A stretch of DNA of 64,000 nt from Raffaelea ambrosiae (Eukaryota; Ascomycota; Sordariomycetes; Ophiostomatales; Ophiostomataceae), in the NCBI GenBank assembly GCA_002778195.1, contig PCDI01000005.1:2051690-2115689 (forward strand), given 5' to 3'. A model generated the notes under the pieces. The model ran no database searches and was not told where the DNA came from. It worked only from the letters and a program-made list of their open reading frames with translations. This document shows, in pieces, positions 58,130 through 64,000 of the stretch (position 1 is its first letter; every line of letters begins with the position of its first letter). A program made the translations under genes and the position numbers.

Positions 58130-58288
58130 GGGGGGGGATAGACAAAAACGGTGGAGTCTGGAGCAAAACGAGTCTTTTTTTTTCCATTGTATTTATTCTA
58201 CAACAGTATTTGTATTCTTGACCGTCTTCATATTCGTAGAGTTGCGTTTTACACGTTTTTTTCATATACAGCACGGACGTCTCCGTGC

Positions 58289-59118
58289 TTACTGCTTCTC
58301 CAGCTGCAACAGATACGACTGCACGGCGCCCTGCCCAGTCAGGTCCTCCAGGCTCTTCTGCGCCGCCGGTGTCTGCGCCGCCGCCTCAAAGTCCTGGCAA
58401 AGAATTGGTCTGGTCAGCCCACGTTCACGTCGCGTTCGCGTCTTTGCTCACAGCTGCCCATCGGCATCGGGGACGCGCCCATACCTCCACGCTGTCCCAC
58501 CCGAGCAGCCCGGCAAACCCGGCTGTGGTGTGGGTGCCCCAGGCCGCGAAGCTCGCCGTCGCCTGCGCGCCCAGGCTGGCCACCAGCGCCGCCCACGCGG
58601 CCTCGACGCCGGCCTGCGCCTCCGCGGCGCTGCTGCTCGGCGTCACGCGGACGTACTGGGTCAGCTTGCTCTGCGTCGTGCCGCCCGACCGGGCCACCGT
58701 GTCCGAGCGGAACAGCTCGGGCACAGGCGGCGCGACCAGGAACGGCTTGACGCGGGTCTTGAAGGCCACCAGCTTGTCGGACCCGAAAAAGGTCGCAAAG
58801 GACGACAGCTGGTCCCATTCTGCCAGGGTGTTAGCGAGAGGAGACAAGACGCCCCCCCCGCCCCCCCCACGACGCATGGGGACAGAACCGATCTCCCACC
58901 GAGCAGTACGCGCCTAGAGTGATCACAATGCCGCTGGTCTCCATCGCCGTGCCCGCGGACAGGTCGCGTGCCTGAAGGATCCGGCCCTGGTAGTGGGTCA
59001 GCAGCCCCGGCACGCCCCCAAAGGTGGCCCTGGCCGCCGCCGGCAGCACGGTCGCGAGCTGCTGCAGCTGGGCCTCGTCCTTGGTGAACTGCGGGATGAT
59101 AAACTCGGTGATCGACAT
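58289..59118 (-). CDS. Small uncharacterised protein, possibly dimeric alpha/beta-barrel (ABM-like)
   Basis: Three exons, 59118-58914, 58819-58485 and 58393-58289 (TAA), give 214 residues. The start is MSITEFIIPQFTKDE; a FIIPQF strand, HYQGRILQARDLS, GIVITLEWDQLSSFATFFGS and VKPFLVAPPVPELF alternate like the strands and helices of stress-responsive/antibiotic-monooxygenase-type alpha/beta barrels, repeated in a second half with TQYVRVTPSS and GWDSVEDFEAAAQ. No catalytic residues can be assigned. Intron 1 must leave phase 1: the only frame-closing donor is CTAG|GCGCGT, i.e. a GC-AG intron, with GCTAAC branch and CAG acceptor. Intron 2 has a normal GTATGG donor. It converges with the oxoprolinase (159 bp) and diverges from the Zn2Cys6 gene, which suggests membership in the cluster. 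Function unknown. Confidence 0.7.
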
Positions 59119-59646
59119 CTTGTCTGCCGCGCGAGGATCGGGGCCGTTGGCTTGCTGAAAGGGCTTGCTGAAAGGGCTGGCTGGAAAGGGCTGGCTGCTG
59201 AAAGGGCTGGCTGGAAAGGGGCCCTGTTTGGTCTCGTTGTTCGTGACAGCCAAAAGTGTCCACGCAAAGACAGAGGACAGGTATTCGGTGCTGGCCTCCC
59301 CCAGCACCTGCCGCGCTGCCAGCGACGTCCGCCTCTCTTTATATACGCCTTCCTCGGATCGCCTGCCCGCCACCGCCCCCCTCTTCCACCACGGGGGGGG
59401 GGGCATGTGCGCCCGTCCAGGATTCTCGGGTGAACTCTTGTCAAGCCGCCGCAGAGCGTTTTGCGGAGAGAAGTGGGTCCTCCACGCCCGCCGAGGCGGC
59501 ACGCTTCGTTCTTGCTGTGTAGGACAGCGCAACCGCGTCCTAGCTTAGAAATCCCGCCGGCAATAGGGCAGCCCTTTTTCCGTCTCGATCAAACTCGCCC
59601 GCTCCACGTCTGTCTGGTGACGAGTGATCCTCGCCCCCCCAACACC
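59119..59646. promoter_or_regulatory. Divergent promoter of the small protein and the Zn2Cys6 regulator, with tandem repeats
   Basis: The 528-bp spacer carries GGCTGGCTGGAAAG-like repeats at 59151-59222, a G-run (59394-59403) and nothing that looks like a gene. The closest part to the small-protein ATG contains the repeats. Confidence 0.5.
59151..59222 (+). repeat. Tandem GGCT(G/T)GCTG(G/A)AAAG repeats
   Basis: About five imperfect units of 13-16 bp (for example GGCTTGCTGAAAG and GGCTGGCTGGAAAG) are arrayed 33-104 bp upstream of the minus-strand start codon at 59118. Shared GGCTG cores could be sites for one factor or a simple minisatellite. Confidence 0.7.
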
Positions 59647-61647
59647 ATGTCGTCCCTCCGCAGAACATCCTGCGCGGCCTGCGTCGCGGCCAAGCGGCGC
59701 TGCGAGCGAGACGGCCCGGCGTGTCGGCGCTGCGCCAAAAAGGCCATTGCCTGTGTCTATCCGTACCCCTTCTTGCCGCTGCCACGGCCACCCAGCACCC
59801 CGGACGAGCAGACGCCGCACAGCGGCTTGGTGCGGGCCTCCTCTGCACAGTCCCTGGGACGGGAGCAGGAGGGGCTCGAGGGACCGGGCCATGACCAATC
59901 CAGAGTACCAGAAACCGGAGCGGCTTCGGCCGGGCTGCGTATGCGTGCCAGCGCCGCGGCGGACTCGAATGGGTCCTTCCCTCCCACCACGCTGCATGGC
60001 TTGCTCGATCTCGCAAGCTATGGCGTCCCGGGCCCGCCCATGCCCCCTCTAGGACCCCCACCTGCGGCAGAGCTGCCCAGCACAAGACAGACAGAAGGGG
60101 GGCCCCCTGGTGGGACCGCGGGTGCGGACCCGGCTGCACACCCTGGCAGCAGCACCAGCACGGCCGTCTTCGGGGCAGGCCCGGGCCCATGCGAGCATCG
60201 GCAGGACCGTGATCGCTGCCTGCGCCGCCGGAGACAGCACCAGCACCAGCACCAGCACCAGCACCAGCACCAGCACCACCACGACCAGCACCCGTCCCGG
60301 ACCGGCCGGCCGGCGAGGGGGAGACCGGGACCGCCGGACAGCAGCCTGGCACCGGGCCCCCCCAACCTGCCCCGGACCTTGCCCGTGATCCAGATGTGGC
60401 CGCGCCGCTTCGAGCTCGACACCTGGCGGTACTGTGCGCGCGAGCTGATCGCCTTTGTCGGGTCGTTTGCCACGACGGCGTCCAGCCCCTTTATTCTTCA
60501 TCCTCCTCCTCCTGCCTTGCCCAAGAACAACAACAACAACAACAACGAACCGCCACCGCCACCGCCGCCCCCGCTGCACCCGTCGCTGCAGAGGGCCCTC
60601 GGCGTGTGCGCGGCGTACTGCACACTGACCCGGCCCGGCCGGCTCTTCTTCCACCAATACCTCGCGTCCGAGATGGACCAGCTGGCCGCGTCGGCCACGC
60701 TGCGGGGCGCGTGCGGCCCGGGCCCCCCTGGTGCCGCCGAGGACGGGACCGACCACGCCTCGACCGGCAACGGCGCGGCGGCCACCGCGCGCCGGGAGAG
60801 CATGGTGGCCGGCTTCCGCGACGAGCTCGCCCGCGCGCAGGCTATGACGCTCTACCAGACCATGGGCATGTTCAGCGACGACCCCGGCCAGCGGCGCAAG
60901 GCCCGGGAGCGCGAGGCGCTGCTGGCGGCCTGGACGCGGGCGCTGATGCTGCGCACCCAGATGCTCACGCTCCAGGCCCCGACCATGGCGGCGGCGGCGG
61001 CCACCGCCCCGTACGCGTACACGGAAAACACGGAAAACACGGAAAACACGGAAAACACGCAAGACGACATCGTGGGTGACGGCTATGGCTGGCAGACAAC
61101 AATGACAACACCGCCACCGCCACCACCACAACAGCAGCTGTCGTCGTCCTCGTCGTGGCCCCCCTGCGGCGGCGGCGGCGGCGGCACCAGTCCACCATTG
61201 TGGCCCCTCTCCCAGGAGGAAGTGGTCAGCGCCTACCGCACCGTCCTCGCGTCCTGCCTGCTGCGCTGTGTCTACTCGGTGCTGGCCTACCAGCAGTGCC
61301 CTCTGCTGACCGAACTGAGTCAACTGCCGGTCTATCTGCCCCGTCCGGCGACGACGACGACGACGGCCCAGCTGCCTGGAAAGGTCGTGTCTCCAGATCC
61401 CGGGACGGATCTCTGGACCCGCGTGCGCGACAGCGCCGAGACAAAGGGGCTGCTGAACCCCGAGAGCCAGACCATCCCGTACACGCACCTGAATAGCCTC
61501 TGGGCTACGCAAACACGGAGCCATGGCGTCGAAGGATGCGACAGGTTCACCACTCTTCTGCTGGTCGCATGCAGGGGCTCGAGCATTGTAAACGGAACTA
61601 GGCCCCAAGACATGAAGTCATGCAACATGCCAATGTGTGGTGCTTGA
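59647..61647 (+). CDS. Zn2Cys6 (Gal4-type) transcription factor
   Basis: Nuclear regulator with a binuclear zinc cluster at residues 9-36: CAACVAAKRRCERDGPAC then RRCAKKAIAC, spaced C-x2-C-x6-C-x6-C-x2-C-x6-C. The frame from ATG 59647 is intronless with 666 residues. A Pro-rich linker and seven or so alternating Gln-His codons (around residues 197-212) separate it from a middle region with WPRRFELDTWRYCARELIAF and SLQRALGVCAAYCTL, typical of the post-linker helix seen in many fungal regulators of secondary metabolism or catabolism. Residues 459-470 are TEN repeated four times, coded by a 9-bp repeat (61021-61056). The C-terminus is fairly short and ends in unremarkable sequence, so a small missed 3' intron is possible. 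Location next to transporter, peptidase-like and oxoprolinase genes suggests it is their pathway-specific regulator. Confidence 0.85.
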   Translation: MSSLRRTSCAACVAAKRRCERDGPACRRCAKKAIACVYPYPFLPLPRPPSTPDEQTPHSGLVRASSAQSLGREQEGLEGPGHDQSRVPETGAASAGLRMRASAAADSNGSFPPTTLHGLLDLASYGVPGPPMPPLGPPPAAELPSTRQTEGGPPGGTAGADPAAHPGSSTSTAVFGAGPGPCEHRQDRDRCLRRRRQHQHQHQHQHQHQHHHDQHPSRTGRPARGRPGPPDSSLAPGPPNLPRTLPVIQMWPRRFELDTWRYCARELIAFVGSFATTASSPFILHPPPPALPKNNNNNNNEPPPPPPPPLHPSLQRALGVCAAYCTLTRPGRLFFHQYLASEMDQLAASATLRGACGPGPPGAAEDGTDHASTGNGAAATARRESMVAGFRDELARAQAMTLYQTMGMFSDDPGQRRKAREREALLAAWTRALMLRTQMLTLQAPTMAAAAATAPYAYTENTENTENTENTQDDIVGDGYGWQTTMTTPPPPPPQQQLSSSSSWPPCGGGGGGTSPPLWPLSQEEVVSAYRTVLASCLLRCVYSVLAYQQCPLLTELSQLPVYLPRPATTTTTAQLPGKVVSPDPGTDLWTRVRDSAETKGLLNPESQTIPYTHLNSLWATQTRSHGVEGCDRFTTLLLVACRGSSIVNGTRPQDMKSCNMPMCGA

Positions 61648-62096
61648 AAAGCTAGAACCTGGTACATAGATTCATTGTGCACGTTTCAGGGCTTTTTTTT
61701 CTTTCTTTCCTTTTTTTCTTTTTTATTGTCTCTGTTCTTGTCTGCTCTGTTTTATATCCCCAATAACCACGGGCGCAATTGATCCAAACATTCAAAAAAA
61801 AAAACACGAGAAACATTGCCTTGCACCGAATCAAAAACAAAAAAGAAAAGTACGAGTAGTAGAGAAAAAGAAAAGAAAAATGAGACAACAAAAATGTTAA
61901 CACAAAGAACAATCCAATCACAACATTCGTGTGCTCCTTTCCCCCCCAAAGTCGACAATGGCGCTGATTCGTTAGACATGCCTGAATGAATGAACAGAAA
62001 AGAAGATATGAACCCCTGGAAGATGGACGCAAGATCCTAGGAAAACGGAACACGGAAAGCACCGAGACACACTCTTTGAGAGCACACTGCATGCAA
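61648..62096. other. Intergenic region between convergent genes
   Basis: 449 bp with T-rich (61691-61725) and A-rich (61794-61890) tracts that fit the 3' UTRs of the regulator and the stress-protein gene. No gene seen. Confidence 0.6.
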
Positions 62097-63316
62097 TCAT
62101 GTCTTGGTGCCACCATTGTCGTCGTCATCGTCGTCGTCACTTTCGTCCATGACCTTCTTGAACAGCGCCGCCGCCTCGCCGACCTCCATTTCGTGCAGCT
62201 TCTTCTTTTGCTGCTTTTGGCTCTCCTTGGCTGCCTGGAGCGACTTCTGGTTCTGATTGCCCTTTTCTCCAAACTCTTCCTCGGATTCTTCGTCGTCGCT
62301 CTCCTCGACGACCGCTGTCTTGGCTTGTGCGGGCGCCGACACAACTTTCTTGAGCGTCGGCGAACTAGAGGGAGATGTGGTCGGCGATGGCGACGGCGTC
62401 CTCGACCGGCGTCCCAGGACGGCGTCGACGTCGATCGGCTTCAGTGTGGGATCGAACGAGGCCGGCAGGCCAATGGCCGCGGCGACCTTGTGCGCCTCCT
62501 CGGCAGGCGACAGACGGGCCTCTATGTTGTACTGATTTGTGCCCTCGAGGTTCGCTTCGTGCACGCCGTCGGTAGCAGCGAGCATGGACGCGTAGCTCTG
62601 CCGGGTCGGATCGTTGGTCCGCTTCTCCTTCTTCTTCTTGCGCTTCTCGTAATCCCGAACGACGACGGTGGGAATGGGAGAGTACTGCAGGCAGTACTTG
62701 GAAAACGAATTCGTGTTGACCAGGCCTTGGAAGCCGCCCAGTGACCGCCCTTTCGTCCCGACGACCAGCATGGACGGCTGATATACGGAGATCTGTAGGG
62801 GAAAAAAAGAAAAAAAAAAAAGAAAAGCGTTTGCGTCAGTACAGCATTTCAGGTTTTAGGCGAAGGGAAGGGTGGCAAGGCTCTGCGCACCAGTTTCTGG
62901 AAAGTGGCATGCAGCTTCCCAACAGAATACTCCAGCTTCACGCTGATCGCACAGTCGCCAGGAATCTTGGTCTTGATGCGCTCCACCATGGCTTCCGCCT
63001 GCGCCTTGTAGTTCTTAGCCTCGCCCATGCGCACGACGCTCTCGGTGACGTGCACGCAAATGATCTCGTCGCCGTTGTCGGCGTATTCGTCCAGCAGCCA
63101 TTGCAGCGCAAAGTCGGAGTACACGTGCTGATCAATGCCCACCATCATCGTCCTCGACCGGCGCCGAGGGTGGTAGCCGCGGTGGCTGATGCTCAGTGTG
63201 TAACTAAGGCTGTTGCTCCTCGTGGGCTCGCCGACTGGGATGTTGTCAAATCCGACATGGTGCCGGAACCTGGTGGTCGTGGGGGGCGCAGATTGCGTCT
63301 CTGTTAGCGTTGTCAT
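62097..63316 (-). CDS. Universal stress protein (USP) domain protein
   Basis: Two exons (63316-62891, 62792-62097) give 373 residues from MTTLTETQSAPPTTTRFRHH. After a basic N-terminal extension ending RRRSRTMM, the Rossmann-like USP domain spans about 57-190: VGIDQHVYSDFALQWLLDEY, GDEIICVHVTESV, and after the intron SMLVVGTKGRSLGGFQGL. The G-x2-G start of the ATP-binding signature is present (GTKG, 154-157), but the usual G-S/T near the phosphates is replaced by VNTNS (167-171), so nucleotide binding is uncertain. SKYCLQYSPIPTVVV closes the domain. The C-terminal half is disordered, with a Lys-rich KRKKKKEKR stretch, Ser/Pro repeats and an Asp run before the end. Intron donor CTG|GTGCGC, acceptor CTACAG, phase 0. 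An open frame further 5' has no ATG context and is taken as leader. Confidence 0.87.
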
Positions 63317-64000
63317 GACGTGTAGTATTAGGAGTTTGGCTGTCCCATACGAACAGGAGCAGACGCAATGCAACCAGAATGGTAAATGTGGTATCGATCG
63401 GAGGGAAAGACCAAAAAAAAAAAATGAGCACGAAGGAAAACGAGAAGGGGGGGAGGGCAACGACGTCACGAGGATTTTAAGGAATGGGAACAAATGGGAA
63501 CGACAGCTGGGCGAGAGATACACGGCGTAAGGCAAAAATCTGTGGCGAGTTAGGTGGGGTGGCTGTGCGGGAGGGGAAGGCAGAGGGAGCAAAGGACGCC
63601 CAGTTGCGAATAAGTGTAGCTAATTAGGCCTGTGCGATTCCCCATCTGCGAACAGTGTCCCGACTAGAAAACGACGCCGTCTTCAGGCTAGGCCTCGGAC
63701 GTTGGGGTACGAGGCAACACAGGCAAATCGTGGGCCGTTGCAGAAAGTGGCAGCATTCCAGTACTGGGTGGCGGCACCGTCGGCTGGAGGATGCAGGCAC
63801 CACCTGGTTGCTCGTAGTTGTCCTAACTAGTTGCTAGTTGCTCCTGGCTGTTCTCGTTGTCTGGCTGGGGAAGATTGGGGCGTCTGTTGCACGGCTGGCT
63901 GGAGAGAAACTAGCTGCCCTGGATGTAGCGCGCGGCCGAGGAAGACGGGCACACCGATCGCCAGCTATGACTTCGCACTTGCCGCCAATCGTCGCCCATT
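63317..64000. promoter_or_regulatory. Upstream region of the USP gene
   Basis: The 684 bp to the window edge should contain the USP promoter and 5' leader; there is a C/T-rich leader (minus sense) around 63400-63480. No further gene can be supported before the window ends. Confidence 0.45.

Noticed and set aside
60235..60290. CAGCAC repeat as a non-coding microsatellite
   Set aside because: It is in frame inside the Zn2Cys6 gene and codes a Gln-His run, so it is part of the protein.
1..64000. Transposon, repeat-induced mutation block, CRISPR array or viral insertion
   Set aside because: I found no transposase, reverse transcriptase or integrase frames, no long terminal or inverted repeats, no AT-rich mutated block, and no regular repeat-spacer array.

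Overview
This window is nuclear DNA of a filamentous ascomycete. Genes are intron-containing with short introns (about 50-220 nt, GTANGT-type donors, CTAAC/CTGAC branch sites, CAG/TAG acceptors), are encoded on both strands, and belong to families typical of Pezizomycotina: fungal rhodopsin-like membrane protein, Dal5-type MFS, Zn2Cys6 regulator, and a YML020W-type hydrolase. GC-rich coding regions loaded with low-complexity insertions suggest a Sordariomycete, perhaps Ophiostomatales-like; the exact lineage is an inference I cannot test here. I see no transposon, rRNA, tRNA, CRISPR array or prokaryotic operon.

Layout. 1-1872: 3' part of the mitochondrial processing peptidase alpha subunit (+). 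2591-5782: six-exon YML020W-like alpha/beta hydrolase (-), divergent from RRP5 (6229-11830, +), a rRNA-processing scaffold. 11.8-22.5 kb is gene-poor and holds one rhodopsin-like 7-TM protein (15109-16867, +) between long non-coding stretches; the second stretch carries seven copies of one 9-mer. 22546-25044 (+): Ser/Pro-rich protein of unknown function with a conserved-looking C-terminus. 26811-37415 (-): a 3534-residue intronless FMP27/BLTP2-type bridge-like lipid-transfer protein. 38836-39756 (-): Tim17-like small membrane protein, divergent from eIF4B (40891-43359, +). 45039-48904 (-): RIA1/EFL1 ribosome-assembly GTPase, with a 21-nt microexon.

49.7-61.7 kb looks like a small catabolic gene cluster: a Dal5-family MFS transporter (-) divergent from a proline-iminopeptidase-like alpha/beta hydrolase (+), followed by an OXP1-type 5-oxoprolinase (+), a small alpha/beta-barrel-like protein (-) and a Zn2Cys6 transcription factor (+). 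Uptake of an amide, ureide or dipeptide, cleavage by the peptidase-like hydrolase, opening of a 5-oxoproline or hydantoin-type ring and local transcriptional control would form one pathway. This grouping is the most interesting signal in the window, and its substrate is unknown. 62097-63316 (-): universal stress protein-domain protein.

Several housekeeping genes here serve ribosome biogenesis or translation (RRP5, RIA1, eIF4B) and mitochondrial or membrane biogenesis (MPP alpha, Tim17-like, FMP27), but they are dispersed and not organised as operons. All exon boundaries were read by eye from splice signals and reading phase; every multi-exon model closes in frame.
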